Notes: a model not told the origin generated them from the letters alone. DNA of 64,000 nucleotides from Siminovitchia fordii DSM 16014 = CIP 108821 (GCF_000374565.1 NZ_KB894699.1:30113-94112), one strand, 5' to 3'. Shown: positions 8,903 to 18,365, counted from the stretch's first letter. Translations and numbers: made by a program.

Positions 8903-11089
8903 ATGGTTAGTTTAATTATTTCAGAAAAACCATCCGTCGCAAAAAACATTGCAGATGCGTTAAATATAAAAAATAGAAAAGATGGATACTTCGAAGGAAA
9001 TGACTATATTGTTACTTGGGCTTTTGGACATTTATTACAACTTTATGATGTGAAGGATTACGATGAAGGACTGGCAAAGTGGAGAATGGAAAACTTCCCT
9101 TTTATCCCTTCTAAATTTCGATACAAAGTAAAAAGTGACCCTCGTAAAAAAGAAAAAGAAGATCTTGGGGCTAAAAAGCAGTTGAAAATCATCTATCACT
9201 TAATCCAGCGAAATGATGTAGATTCTGTGATACAAGCTTGTGATTATGATCGTGAAGGGCAAGTCATTGGAGACACGGTTATTTATAATCTCAAGACAAA
9301 TAAACAAATTTATCGATTATTATTGAACGAATGGACTCCAGAAGAAGTGTTAAAAGGACTTCAAAACTTAAAGCCTAATACGGAAATGAGGCCTCTTCTA
9401 GACGCTGGTACTAGCCGTCAGTGGGCTGATTGGGTAATTGGCATTAATTTAACCTCTGTGGCAACATTGAAGTATCAAAAGGGTTCTGGAAAAGCACTGA
9501 ACATTGGAAGAGTGCTACTTCCTACGTTAAAAATTATTTATAATCGAGATAAAGAAATTGAAAACTTTGTACCTGAAGATTACTTTAAATTAGCCGCTAC
9601 ATTTAAAACAAAAGATAGTAAAGAGTACGAAGGGATATATGTGGAAGATGAAGAGGATAAATTCAAGGATAAAAAAACCTTGGAATTAATACAACAAGCT
9701 CTAAATAATCAATCAGCCACTATCATAGACAAGAAAGTCGAACTAAAAAAAGAATATCCCCCATATTTATTTAACCTTTCGAACTTACAAGGTTTTATAA
9801 CAAGTAAATATAAAGGCTGGACTTCTGATAAAGTCCTAAAAGTAGCTCAATCCCTTTATGAAAAGAAATATATTACGTATCCACGTACTGCCAGTGTAGT
9901 ATTGGAAGAAAGTTTAGTAGATAAGGCAGCTAAGGTACTCAATAATCTAAAAAAAGGACTGCCATATGAAAATGAAATTACTTTTGCGAAAAAGAAACGT
10001 GTTTTTGATAATTCTAAAGTTGAAAGTCACAGTGCAATAACTCCGACATATTTACTTCCAAAATCCTTAATGAAGGATGAGGAAATTGTGTATAATGCAA
10101 TCAAAAATCGTTTTATTATGCAGTTTATGCCGATTGCTGAACATGAGGAAACTAAAATAATGACTAAAGTTAATACTGATGAAATTAAAGGTCTGTTTGC
10201 ATCAAAAGGGAAAGTACAGCTAGTTGAAGGATGGAAAAAAGTTGAGAAAATTGAATCTAAGGATACTATCTTACCTATAGTAAATATAGATGAGATTGTT
10301 AGTATTATAGATCATAAATTGACTTCTCATGTGACGAAACCACCAAAGCACCATACAGAAAAAACACTATTAAGAGTAATGGAAACATGCGGCAAGGGTA
10401 AAGAGAAAGAGGCTGAAGACAGTGAAGAAATGATGGCTGCTATTTTAAGTGGTTATAGCATTGGTACTCCAGCTACAAGAGCTGAAACAATAAAAAAGTT
10501 AAAAGATGTCGGCTATATTACTACACAAAATAAAAATTTAATCTGTACGGAACTGGGAAGAAAGTTAGTTGAAACATTTCCAGTAAAGGAATTATTTGAT
10601 TTAGAATTCACTGGTAAATTGGAAAAAACATTGGCTGATATTGAAAAGCAAAAGGTTAATAAAGAAAGTTTCTTGAATTTAATTTTTGATTTTACAACAG
10701 ATGCTGTTAAAACAATTAAAAATGAAAAAGACATCATTATTAATGAAATATCAGATAAAAAGAAGTCCATTGAGGTTCTTGGCAAATGTCCTCTTTGTGG
10801 GCATGGAATTATTGAAGGACAGAAAGGCTTTGGATGTAGAAATTGGAAAAATGGCTGTAAATTTGTCATTTGGAAAAATGATAAGTTTTTAGCAGCGATG
10901 AAAAAGAAACCTACAAAAACAATGGTAAAAAGCCTTTTGAAAAATGGAATCGTTTTGGCTAAAGGACTAACCAGTAAAAAAGGCAATAAATTTGATGCTT
11001 ATTTACGATATGAGAAAAATTCTGATAACGAATATTTTAGTTGGAAGATGGAGTTTCTTGAAAAGAAAAAGGTTAAGAGTGAAAACTAA
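8903..11089 (+). CDS. topB: Type IA DNA topoisomerase (topoisomerase III, accessory type)
   Basis: A 728-residue enzyme that cleaves and passes single DNA strands and can unlink DNA. In order: a Toprim domain (about 1-140, with acidic motif DYDREGQ at 114-120), the type IA gate domains with catalytic Tyr326 in ITYPRTAS, and a C-terminal zinc-ribbon with CPLCGHG and CRNWKNGC near residues 630-655, followed by a lysine-rich repeat domain. The Toprim motif ends in Q where chromosomal TopB has E. The sequence is divergent from B. subtilis TopB and its DNA is AT-rich, which suggests acquisition with a mobile element (inference). TGGAGG lies upstream of the ATG. Confidence 0.92.
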   Translation: MVSLIISEKPSVAKNIADALNIKNRKDGYFEGNDYIVTWAFGHLLQLYDVKDYDEGLAKWRMENFPFIPSKFRYKVKSDPRKKEKEDLGAKKQLKIIYHLIQRNDVDSVIQACDYDREGQVIGDTVIYNLKTNKQIYRLLLNEWTPEEVLKGLQNLKPNTEMRPLLDAGTSRQWADWVIGINLTSVATLKYQKGSGKALNIGRVLLPTLKIIYNRDKEIENFVPEDYFKLAATFKTKDSKEYEGIYVEDEEDKFKDKKTLELIQQALNNQSATIIDKKVELKKEYPPYLFNLSNLQGFITSKYKGWTSDKVLKVAQSLYEKKYITYPRTASVVLEESLVDKAAKVLNNLKKGLPYENEITFAKKKRVFDNSKVESHSAITPTYLLPKSLMKDEEIVYNAIKNRFIMQFMPIAEHEETKIMTKVNTDEIKGLFASKGKVQLVEGWKKVEKIESKDTILPIVNIDEIVSIIDHKLTSHVTKPPKHHTEKTLLRVMETCGKGKEKEAEDSEEMMAAILSGYSIGTPATRAETIKKLKDVGYITTQNKNLICTELGRKLVETFPVKELFDLEFTGKLEKTLADIEKQKVNKESFLNLIFDFTTDAVKTIKNEKDIIINEISDKKKSIEVLGKCPLCGHGIIEGQKGFGCRNWKNGCKFVIWKNDKFLAAMKKKPTKTMVKSLLKNGIVLAKGLTSKKGNKFDAYLRYEKNSDNEYFSWKMEFLEKKKVKSEN

Positions 11090-11107
11090 ATGTGATAATA
11101 AATTAAA

Positions 11108-11139
11108 AAGAAAGCGAATGTGTTGCTATTTGCTTTCTT
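11108..11139 (+). terminator. Hairpin after the topoisomerase gene
   Basis: AAGAAAGC at 11108-11115 pairs with GCTTTCTT at 11132-11139, with three further pairs inside. The following T content is modest, so it is a probable rather than certain terminator. Nothing else is seen up to 11391. Confidence 0.5.
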
Positions 11140-11391
11140 CCTTATTAATAAGATGTTTTTCTAATAGATAATTGATTATGAAAAATTCCTTTCTTAATAT
11201 ACCTTTTAAAGGTTTGACCTAAAGTTGGTTCATTTTTAAAAAAATTCCGATAGTTTATAGAGAGGTTTTATCCAATTAAAATTAACGGGGGAGGATTGTG
11301 ACAATTTCGCAAACGGGCCTTTTGACAAGAAGTTCCCAACTAATGAAATGTGATCACAAAAATTCGGTAAGGCTTGGGAGAAGTTTTTGTA

Positions 11392-12078
11392 TTATTTTTT
11401 AAACCGATAACCGACACCCCAAATTGTTTCGATATATTGGGGATTAGAAGGATCCTCCTCAATTTTTTCTCTAATTTTCCTGATATGAACCGTAACTGTC
11501 GTATTGTCTCCAATTGAATCATATCCCCAAATGCGTTCAAATAAATGATCCTTACTGAAGACGATGTTTGGGTTTGCTGCTAGAAAATACAGCAAATCAA
11601 ATTCCTTAGCAGTAAATGTTTTTTCTTCCCCATTAATAAGTACTTGTCTTGAGTCACTATGAATAGCTAGGCTCCTAATTTGAATATCATTTTGTTTGTG
11701 TTCACGATTTATTAAACGATTGTATCTTGCAATATGAGCCTTCACACGGGCCACCAACTCATTTGGGTTAAACGGTTTTACAATATAATCATCAGCCCCT
11801 CGATCAAAACCTCGGATTTTGTCTATATCTTCTTTTCTAGCTGTTACCATTAATATTGGGATATCCAATATTTTTCGTAACTCCTTGCATAATTCAAACC
11901 CATCTACCCCCGGAAGCATTAAGTCCAATATAATAAGATTATAAGCGTTCGCTTTTGCATGTTTTAGTCCTTCCTCGCCAGTAGTTACAATATCACTATC
12001 GAACCCATTAACTTCCAAGTAATCCCGTTCTAATTCAGCAATGTGTAGTTCATCTTCAATAATTAATATTCTTGGCAC
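11392..12078 (-). CDS. OmpR/PhoB-family response regulator
   Basis: A 228-residue two-component regulator. The receiver domain (1-115) has the phosphorylatable Asp52 in LDLMLPG, Thr79 and Lys101. The C-terminal winged helix (about 130-226) ends in YIETIWGVGYRFKK, typical of the OmpR/PhoB family. Translation starts at GTG 12078, with AAAAGGTGAT overlapping the end of the kinase gene; the kinase stop is at 12080, so the pair is translationally coupled. It receives phosphate from the adjacent kinase. Likely targets are nearby membrane genes or the lost ABC transporter whose stub lies upstream. Confidence 0.95.
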   Translation of the reverse strand: MPRILIIEDELHIAELERDYLEVNGFDSDIVTTGEEGLKHAKANAYNLIILDLMLPGVDGFELCKELRKILDIPILMVTARKEDIDKIRGFDRGADDYIVKPFNPNELVARVKAHIARYNRLINREHKQNDIQIRSLAIHSDSRQVLINGEEKTFTAKEFDLLYFLAANPNIVFSKDHLFERIWGYDSIGDNTTVTVHIRKIREKIEEDPSNPQYIETIWGVGYRFKK

Positions 12079-12079
12079 T

Positions 12080-13165
12080 TTATATCACCTTTTTCAGTTT
12101 AAAATAAATACTTGTACCTTTTCCTAATTCACTTTCCGCCCAAACCTTTCCGCCATGTTTTTCAATAATTTTCTTAACAATTGATAATCCAAGCCCACTT
12201 CCGCCAGTCTTTGAGTTTCTTGAAGTATCCGTACGATAAAAATCTTCAAAAATATAGGGGATATCTTCCTTTCTTATACCACTACCATTATCCTTCATTT
12301 CTACAATGACCTCATCAGGCTTGGATACTAAACGAACCTGGATTTCTTTACGATTGTTATCCATATAATTCAAACTGTTTTGGATAATATTTGTTACAAC
12401 ACGTTTCAATTTCTCTCTATCAGCTTCAACTACATAAGAATCTTCCTTATTTGCCAAAAGTGTTGCAGTACCATGTACTTTTTCTAAATTAAACGCTAAT
12501 TCATCAACTAAATCAGTAAAAAAGGAGTGTAGATCTACCTTCTCATAATTGAATGGTAGTCTTTGTAAATCCAGCTTAGAATATAAAAATAATTCGTCTA
12601 TTAAACCGTCCATATCATTTGCAGTTTTATAAATTATGTTCATATAACGATTTAACTTTTCAGGAGTATTTGCCACCCCATCTTGAATTCCCATTACATA
12701 GCCTTTTATGGAAGTTAAAGGGGTTTTCAAATCATGAGATATACATGCAATCAACTCTTGGCGGTTTTTTTCATATTGTATTTGTGTTTCCTTTGCCTCT
12801 TTAATTTTTAAACGCATATCCTCAAAGGTATTGCTAAGTTCGCCCAATTCATCTCTTTTATTGGATTCAATACTATATTCTAAATCACCATCACTAATTT
12901 TTTTTGCCGCAATGGATAGTTTCTTTATTGGGGTTATAATACTTTTAGAAACATAGTATGTTAATAATCCATTTGTTATAATTAATATTAGTACCAATGC
13001 GATAAATCGAAAACTGATAAAAAATTTTAATTCATCGCCGTGAGGATCTCCTTTAAATACGATGAATAGTAAATACGCCCCAATAATCTCCACTAAAAAT
13101 AAACATATAATAGGAATAACAATCATCCCAATGTTTGATAAAAGTAATCGTTTCCTGATTGACAA
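12080..13165 (-). CDS. Sensor histidine kinase
   Basis: A 361-residue membrane kinase. Two transmembrane segments (about 10-37 and 52-72) flank a loop of only about 14 residues, so it probably senses within or at the membrane, as kinases for cell-envelope stress often do (family knowledge). A HAMP domain follows (to about 125), then HisKA with phospho-His144 in SHDLKTPLTS, and a HATPase domain with N-box NIIQNSLNY and G-boxes DNGSGI and GSGLGLS. I use TTG 13165 because AAGGTGAT sits five bases upstream; GTG 13174 lies inside that site. It is first in a two-gene operon with the response regulator. Confidence 0.93.
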   Translation of the reverse strand: MSIRKRLLLSNIGMIVIPIICLFLVEIIGAYLLFIVFKGDPHGDELKFFISFRFIALVLILIITNGLLTYYVSKSIITPIKKLSIAAKKISDGDLEYSIESNKRDELGELSNTFEDMRLKIKEAKETQIQYEKNRQELIACISHDLKTPLTSIKGYVMGIQDGVANTPEKLNRYMNIIYKTANDMDGLIDELFLYSKLDLQRLPFNYEKVDLHSFFTDLVDELAFNLEKVHGTATLLANKEDSYVVEADREKLKRVVTNIIQNSLNYMDNNRKEIQVRLVSKPDEVIVEMKDNGSGIRKEDIPYIFEDFYRTDTSRNSKTGGSGLGLSIVKKIIEKHGGKVWAESELGKGTSIYFKLKKVI

Positions 13166-13273
13166 TAGGATCACCTTCTAATGTATTGAACAGTATTGAT
13201 TCATTATAATAAATACATGGTGAAGAGTTAAGTAAATCTAAGAAAAGGCCTGTCAAGATTGCTTGATAGTCTT

Positions 13274-13360
13274 TTAAAAATCCCATATTTGTTCAAATAG
13301 CTGCCCATCTTCCATGTAAACGACACGATCATATACATTCAGCATTCTTTCATCTTGTAC
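13274..13360 (-). pseudogene. C-terminal stub of an ABC transporter ATP-binding protein
   Basis: A 28-codon open stretch reads DERMLNVYDRVVYMEDGQL before a stop at 13274. This matches the H-loop to C-terminus region of export-type ABC ATPases (usually THD..ML..CDRVIYMEDG). A stop codon just upstream shows the rest is gone. It lies upstream of the two-component genes on the same strand, so a kinase-regulator-ABC module may once have stood here. The remainder of 13361-13620 shows no gene, only a weak hairpin at 13447-13471. Confidence 0.65.
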
Positions 13361-13620
13361 TTTTTAAAAACAGCATACAGTCGTTATTACAGTAATTTAT
13401 ATTGTATTAAATATCATATTGCGGAAAAGGAAAATACTATAAAATTAGGCTGTCGGTCTTTTTGATAGCCTTTGTCAAGTAGTAATATGAAGCACTTTTA
13501 CATGTTTTTCATTTTGCAAATTGCTTAGAGGTTGTTTTTTAGAAGTGTATATTTGATTAAAGTAGCCGGTTCCCCACTTACTTTGCGTATTTATCCAATA
13601 AAAATCGATCTATCACTTTG

Positions 13621-14151
13621 TTATTGTAGTAGTGAACTTTTTTTCTCACTTGTAATTTTGTAACGGTAAAAATTCATCCACCCAGTAAATGCAAGTAATG
13701 CTGTTACAACTGATGTCACTACCCTAACCCAATTTCCCAAGATAAATTCATGGGAAATTTGCTGTAAATAAGCTATGGAATGAACGGCTGCTCCTTCCAC
13801 AAACAGTATTTGGTTCCTTGGCCAAGCATAAATTACAGAAAAAATAAAGTTTCCCAAAATAAATACTATAACACTACTTAAAATCCAATACCGAATAGAT
13901 TTCATTCGCCAGGTAAGAATAAAGGTAATGATCCCTACAACTATTACTGACATGCCCAATATAGGGAAATAGCTACCCGGATTTGTCACTTGCAAAAATT
14001 CTGAAGTGATTTCTAGTGAGTGTGGGATATCGTGAAATACATTAGGATACAAAAGTATGTTTTCAATTGTAAAGCCCCCTAGAAATATCAACTGTAACCA
14101 TGTATAAATCAAAACAATTACACCAGTAAAGGTGAAAAGTATTTTTTTCAT
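13621..14151 (-). CDS. Integral membrane protein, four predicted helices
   Basis: A 176-residue protein with hydrophobic segments at about 3-25, 58-80, 85-110 and 140-165, hence four membrane helices. It has no enzyme motif I can name; the layout resembles small DUF1772-type (anthrone oxygenase-like) membrane proteins, but I would not assign that. The ATG at 14151 has TGGAGG a few bases upstream; an in-frame ATG at 14208 adds a polar leader without a better site. It follows another small membrane protein on the same strand at a 94-base distance, and both precede the two-component operon, whose target they may be. Confidence 0.75.
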   Translation of the reverse strand: MKKILFTFTGVIVLIYTWLQLIFLGGFTIENILLYPNVFHDIPHSLEITSEFLQVTNPGSYFPILGMSVIVVGIITFILTWRMKSIRYWILSSVIVFILGNFIFSVIYAWPRNQILFVEGAAVHSIAYLQQISHEFILGNWVRVVTSVVTALLAFTGWMNFYRYKITSEKKSSLLQ

Positions 14152-14245
14152 AAATATCCTCCATCTTTTTCTTTTAATATATTGAAATTCCTTGTTTTGT
14201 TCATCCATACATGAGGATTGTCTTTGAAAAAGAGTTACTATATTC

Positions 14246-14647
14246 TTATTTCGCTTGAACCTTTAGTAGGGAACTAGTAATTAAGCCTGTTATTAAACCC
14301 CATATGGCGTTTGTTGCCAAGACACTAATAATTGCAAATGGATTGGTTAAAGGTCCTCGCAAATGCCCCGTTAGAATGGGGGATAAGATTCCACTAATAA
14401 TAATTGCCAATATTGCGTAACCAATTCCTACAAATACCAATGTGAGTATAGGTTGGGAATCATGTTTAATATACACTGCTGTTATCCAAACGATTGTAAT
14501 GAGTATTGTTGCGGTTATGCTTGCTGCTGGTTTACCAATGGCGTCCGATATTCCTAAAATGCTCATAAATGGCCTTACAAGTGCAATGATGGAAAGCACC
14601 GCGATAAGTTTCCAATTTAATCTTTTATATATGTTACTGTTTTCCAT
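14246..14647 (-). CDS. Small membrane protein, four predicted helices
   Basis: A 133-residue hydrophobic protein with four membrane segments, at about 12-32, 40-60, 66-92 and 104-128. No known domain is recognisable. A purine-rich AAGGAAGAAGG lies upstream of the ATG. It is the first gene of a likely pair with the membrane protein downstream on the same strand. The pair might encode envelope proteins controlled by the neighbouring two-component system, which is inference from position only. Confidence 0.7.
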   Translation of the reverse strand: MENSNIYKRLNWKLIAVLSIIALVRPFMSILGISDAIGKPAASITATILITIVWITAVYIKHDSQPILTLVFVGIGYAILAIIISGILSPILTGHLRGPLTNPFAIISVLATNAIWGLITGLITSSLLKVQAK

Positions 14648-14757
14648 AATTATTTACCTTCTTCCTTGTTTTATTTACTACTCATACGATAGACTCAATA
14701 TCTTATAAAAATCTAAACCATTTATTAAATAATTATTAAATGACATTATTATTACCA

Positions 14758-14965
14758 TTTTACGGATGTACTGAATATCAAAATGGATGTACTTTCACTT
14801 TGCCCAAGATTTTTTCCGGCAAAAAATTAAGTGACGCGATGATCAGAAATCTGGTGGAAGGACCAAATTACTGAAAGGGTTTAAAAGTAAAAGGGCAAGT
14901 CATATGAAGTGTGCTTGCTGATTGAGAATGGGAAGTTGAAATTTGAGTTTCCTGTCAGGAAATAG
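14758..14965 (+). pseudogene. Remnant of a topoisomerase-III-type C-terminal zinc-ribbon/repeat domain
   Basis: The frame from 14758 reads YGCTEYQNGCTFTLPKIFSG, the second half of a Cys4 zinc ribbon, then KKLSDAMIRNLVEG. After several stops and a shift it continues as KGFKSK and, near the end, KFEFPVRK with a stop at 14963-14965. This order of motifs is that of the C-terminal domain of TopB-like topoisomerases and related mobile-element proteins. It is a second, decayed copy of such a domain, distinct in sequence from the intact gene at 8903. Confidence 0.65.
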
Positions 14966-15059
14966 GTCGCCGTAATGTTTCAATCGAAGGAGCAGTCTAA
15001 CGAAGCAATAGAAAACATAATAAAAATACTAATCATCATGCGATTATTTCATTCTCTGC

Positions 15060-15093
15060 GGTCATTGGCGCATACAGCCAAAGACCGTTTTTT
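15060..15093 (+). terminator. Rho-independent terminator
   Basis: GGTCATTGGC at 15060-15069 pairs with GCCAAAGACC at 15077-15086 (one A-A mismatch), followed by G and six T. It lies between the topoisomerase remnant and the P450 gene and probably once ended the lost upstream gene. No gene is seen between it and 15270. Confidence 0.7.
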
Positions 15094-15269
15094 CAGTAGT
15101 GGCGCCCCTCATAGAGCAGAAGCCCGATTTCCGTGTTGCCCCTATTCCGCGGAGACTGGATAACGATTAATCTCCTTTATCATTTCTCCTCTCCCTTTGA
15201 CTGTTTTTTAACCAACCGATTGGGGAACAATTGTAAAGAGGATAACGTTCGGATAAGGAGATGATACAT

Positions 15270-16529
15270 ATGTCTGAAATCAATCAAATGCCCCGTGAGG
15301 AAGGGCTGGATCATAGTGCCACTTTAATGAGGGAAGGTTATATGTATATTCCGAACAGGCGTAAAAGCTTTCAATCTGACGTTTTTGAAACGCGTCTGCT
15401 CGGACAAAAGGCGATCTGCATGGGTGGAAAGCAAGCCGCAGAGCTTTTTTATGATCGCGATAAATTCAAAAGGAGCGGGGCCGCTCCCAAACGTGTCCGG
15501 CAGACATTGTTTGGGGAGAAGGGGGTTCAAACGCTTGACGGTAAAGCTCATTTCCATAGGAAAGAAATGTTCATGTCACTTATGTCCGAAGAGGGAATAC
15601 AAAGATTTGTTGAAATGAACAGGGATAATTGGCAAAATGCAGTGGATTCATGGATTGATAAAGGTGAAGTCGTTCTTTATGAGGAAGTGAAGAAACTGTT
15701 ATGTAAATCGGCATGCCGATGGGCAGGTGTTCCATTAAGTGATGAAGAGGTCGATAAAAGAACAGACGAACTAAGCTCGCTTTTCGAGTCACCTGCCGCT
15801 ATAGGACCTGAGCATTGGGTAGGAAGGCACGGGCGGAATCAGACGGAAAAATGGATCGGAGAACTGATAAAACAAGTTCGGGAAGGAAAGTTACTAACCG
15901 AAGAACAGATGGCACTCCATGTGATTTCCCAGCATAAGGATCACGAAGGACAACTATTGGATACAGAAGTAGCGGCTGTTGAAGTTGTTAATATTTTAAG
16001 ACCGATAGTAGCCATTGCCATCTATATTAATTTTACTGCCTTGGCTTTGCATCAGTTTCCCGAACAAAAAGAGAAGCTGGCGTCCGGAGGTAATGAGTAT
16101 TTACAAATGTTCGTTCAGGAAGTCCGAAGGTTTTATCCGTTTTTTCCATTTGCTGCCGCCCGAGTGAAAAAGGATTTTACATGGAAAAATTATACTTTTG
16201 AAAAGGAAACCTTGACTTTACTGGATTTATACGGGACAAATCATGATCCGGATTTATGGGACAACCCGGATGTATTCAATCCGGAGCGTTTTAAAGAAAA
16301 ATCCGATTTCCAGAAATACAGCTTGATTCCACAAGGAGGAGGCGGCTATTATGACGGACATCGCTGTCCGGGAGAGTGGATCACAATTGAAGCAATGAAA
16401 GTTGGCACCGATTTTTTAAATAACCGTATTGTTTATAATATACCGGATCAGGATTTGAGCTACAGCCTTGTTAAAATGCCCAGCATACCCAAAAGTAAAT
16501 TTAAGATTAAGCACATCTCTTGGAAATGA
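15270..16529 (+). CDS. CYP152-type cytochrome P450 peroxygenase (fatty-acid hydroxylase)
   Basis: A 419-residue soluble haem enzyme closely resembling B. subtilis P450 BS-beta (YbdT). Such peroxygenases use hydrogen peroxide directly to hydroxylate or decarboxylate long-chain fatty acids at the alpha or beta position, without a reductase partner (established for CYP152). The haem-ligand Cys366 is in GHRCPGE, the ExxR motif is E284-R287, and Arg244-Pro245 matches the conserved Arg that holds the substrate carboxylate and activates peroxide. AAGGAG at 15255-15260 fits the ATG at 15270; the ATG at 15261 is too close. It stands alone, with a terminator downstream. Alpha versus beta preference cannot be read from sequence. 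Confidence 0.95.
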   Translation: MSEINQMPREEGLDHSATLMREGYMYIPNRRKSFQSDVFETRLLGQKAICMGGKQAAELFYDRDKFKRSGAAPKRVRQTLFGEKGVQTLDGKAHFHRKEMFMSLMSEEGIQRFVEMNRDNWQNAVDSWIDKGEVVLYEEVKKLLCKSACRWAGVPLSDEEVDKRTDELSSLFESPAAIGPEHWVGRHGRNQTEKWIGELIKQVREGKLLTEEQMALHVISQHKDHEGQLLDTEVAAVEVVNILRPIVAIAIYINFTALALHQFPEQKEKLASGGNEYLQMFVQEVRRFYPFFPFAAARVKKDFTWKNYTFEKETLTLLDLYGTNHDPDLWDNPDVFNPERFKEKSDFQKYSLIPQGGGGYYDGHRCPGEWITIEAMKVGTDFLNNRIVYNIPDQDLSYSLVKMPSIPKSKFKIKHISWK

Positions 16530-16685
16530 ATCGTTTTCTTTAGTAATTAGAAAGAATTTTGACTCATGAAGCTGGATTTGTTCAACTTGAGGTATTATTG
16601 CGTCGGGGTCACAAGTCAAATTGCTGTGATGGCTGAAAAGCCACTGGAAATTTGTCTTCTTTATGTGAGAGTCTTCCACTTTTTT

Positions 16686-16718
16686 ATCCTCCATAGGTCA
16701 TTAGGAGGATTTCTTTTT
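16686..16718 (+). terminator. Terminator of the P450 gene
   Basis: ATCCTCC at 16686-16692 pairs with GGAGGAT at 16704-16710, followed by a T-rich run. It lies about 160 bases after the P450 stop codon. Confidence 0.65.
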
Positions 16719-16775
16719 TTATTTATAACCTTTAAGCTTATGAGGTATTGCGTTCTTGCTTGAAGGGAGTTATTT

Positions 16776-17282
16776 ATGGAAGATTATATTGACATGCCAA
16801 AAATAAAAAGAATGGTTATGCCGGCAGGTCTTTCTCTTGTTTTCGTCGCGGTGGGGTACGGTTTTTAGTATTATCCTACAATGGAAAAGTTGAAGGCATA
16901 TTGCCGGCGATGATTGGGGTCCTTGCCACCTGCGGTATTTGGATCTTGCTTGATTTACTTCATCAATGTACTTACCAAACGAGAACCGGCGGTCGTTATT
17001 TCTTACGAGGGAAATATGGATCAATCCAGTTATATTGTGGAATGAAATTGAGGCAATTGATTTGATTAATTTTTCAGGGCAGATATACCTCGGTATTTTC
17101 ACATTTGACCGTGAGTTGATCATCAGTCGGACAGCGGTATGAAAAGGGTTCTAATGTGCTGAACAAAGGTCTTTTGGAATCACAGGTTAATATACCGGTT
17201 AAAAATCTTGACTGCACTATTGATGGACTGATGGATGTCATTTGCCAACGTTGGGAATGGGCAATGCTGACCGAATATTGAA
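16776..17282 (+). pseudogene. Decayed STM3941-like membrane-associated protein gene
   Basis: An ATG at 16776 opens MEDYIDMPKIKRMVMPAGLS with a hydrophobic helix, then a stop near 16868. Recognisable pieces continue in other frames: a second hydrophobic helix, then VWNEIEAIDLINFSGQIYLG, and near the end VNIPVKNLDCTIDGLMDVI. Two helices followed by an I-W-E-E-I-E-type PH-like core and this C-terminus resemble the STM3941 family of Firmicutes. At least three frameshifts or stops show the gene is dead. The family assignment is from memory of the pattern and moderate. Confidence 0.5.
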
Positions 17283-17408
17283 ACAGGGCTAATTGATTTG
17301 GTCCTTTAGAATCATTCTGTAAAATTATGAATCTAATAGGCTAATGATCCGTAAATAATAGAAAGCATCCAGACGCTTTACAAAATTTCAAGGGAGTTGA
17401 CTTTTTTA

Positions 17409-18287
17409 ATGAGGAAAACAATATCAATCATTTTTGGTGCGATGCTTATGATTTTGCTCGCAGCATGCGGCCAGACTGCGGAGCCGGTGAAGAAAGATTC
17501 TGAAGCAAAGCAAGGGGCATCGGAAAAGGATAAAGCCGACAAAGAAAAAGACTTGACGCTGGAAGAAGTCTTTAAGAAAACGGAAGAAGCAAACAAGGAT
17601 ATTAAAAGCTTCAAAAGTAAGATGAGCATGAATCAAACAGTTGAAATAGCTGGAGAAAAGCAGGATATCAATTCCGATATCGATATGGAATTCGTTACTG
17701 AGCCAATGGCATTGCATCAAAAAATGACAATGAACATTGGGGAAGAAAAACAGGAAATTGATGCTTATTTAACTAAAGAAGGCTTTTATATGTATGAACC
17801 GAATGAAAAAATGTGGATTAAACTTCCAGAAGAACTTTCAGGTCAGATTCTTCAAATGTCTGAAGGCCAGTCAAACCCTTCAGGACAATTGGAGCAGTTG
17901 AAAGAATTTGTTGATGAGTTTGATTTTAAACAAGATGACAAAAATTATATATTGACATTAAAAGCTTCAGGTGAAAAATTCGATAAGTTTTTGAAGGATA
18001 ATGTCAAGGAAACATTGCCGCCTGAAATGCAGGCAGAAGATATGATGGGTGACATGAAGTTCAATAAGGTAGAATATGAATTGTTTATTGATAAAGAAAC
18101 ATTCTACTTAAGCGCATTGAACATGGTGACTGATATGGATACAGAGGTTGAAGGCCAAAAAATGAACATGAATATGGATATGGAATCCACTTACAGCGAC
18201 TATAACGAAGTGAAAAACATCGAAATTCCGAAAGAAGCATTGGAAAATGCACAGGAGCTCGATATGGATCAGATGGGCGGGCAATGA
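17409..18287 (+). CDS. DUF6612-type lipoprotein (LolA/LppX-like fold)
   Basis: A 292-residue exported lipoprotein: short basic start, hydrophobic core and lipobox LLAAC with Cys20 lipidated. A Lys/Glu-rich linker follows (to about 60), then a domain of alternating beta strands (MSMNQTVEIAGEKQDINSDI..., KMTMNIGEEKQEIDAYLTKE). This pattern is typical of the LolA/LppX-like lipoproteins annotated as DUF6612 in bacilli. Such proteins have a half-barrel that may hold lipid; no activity is established. The ATG at 17409 follows AAGGGAG at about 12 bases; TTG 17397 overlaps that site. Monocistronic, with a strong terminator after it. Confidence 0.88.
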   Translation: MRKTISIIFGAMLMILLAACGQTAEPVKKDSEAKQGASEKDKADKEKDLTLEEVFKKTEEANKDIKSFKSKMSMNQTVEIAGEKQDINSDIDMEFVTEPMALHQKMTMNIGEEKQEIDAYLTKEGFYMYEPNEKMWIKLPEELSGQILQMSEGQSNPSGQLEQLKEFVDEFDFKQDDKNYILTLKASGEKFDKFLKDNVKETLPPEMQAEDMMGDMKFNKVEYELFIDKETFYLSALNMVTDMDTEVEGQKMNMNMDMESTYSDYNEVKNIEIPKEALENAQELDMDQMGGQ

Positions 18288-18313
18288 TCGCTTTTCTAAT
18301 CATGAATACTTTT

Positions 18314-18339
18314 AAAAGGGAAGCCTGAGCTTCCCTTTT
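18314..18339. terminator. Bidirectional terminator between two convergent genes
   Basis: AAAAGGGAAGC at 18314-18324 pairs with GCTTCCCTTTT at 18329-18339 around a CTGA loop, with A-rich and T-rich flanks. It can end both the lipoprotein gene (plus) and the subtilisin gene (minus). Confidence 0.85.
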
Positions 18340-18365
18340 ATTTATCTCATTATTTCTCATACCTA

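Noticed and set aside
10513..10986. 157-codon minus-strand frame inside the topoisomerase gene
   Set aside because: Complete overlap with the zinc-ribbon region of a well-supported enzyme; shadow frame.
14975..15163. 62-codon plus-strand frame before the P450 gene
   Set aside because: It spans a strong terminator hairpin and lacks a ribosome binding site and family resemblance.
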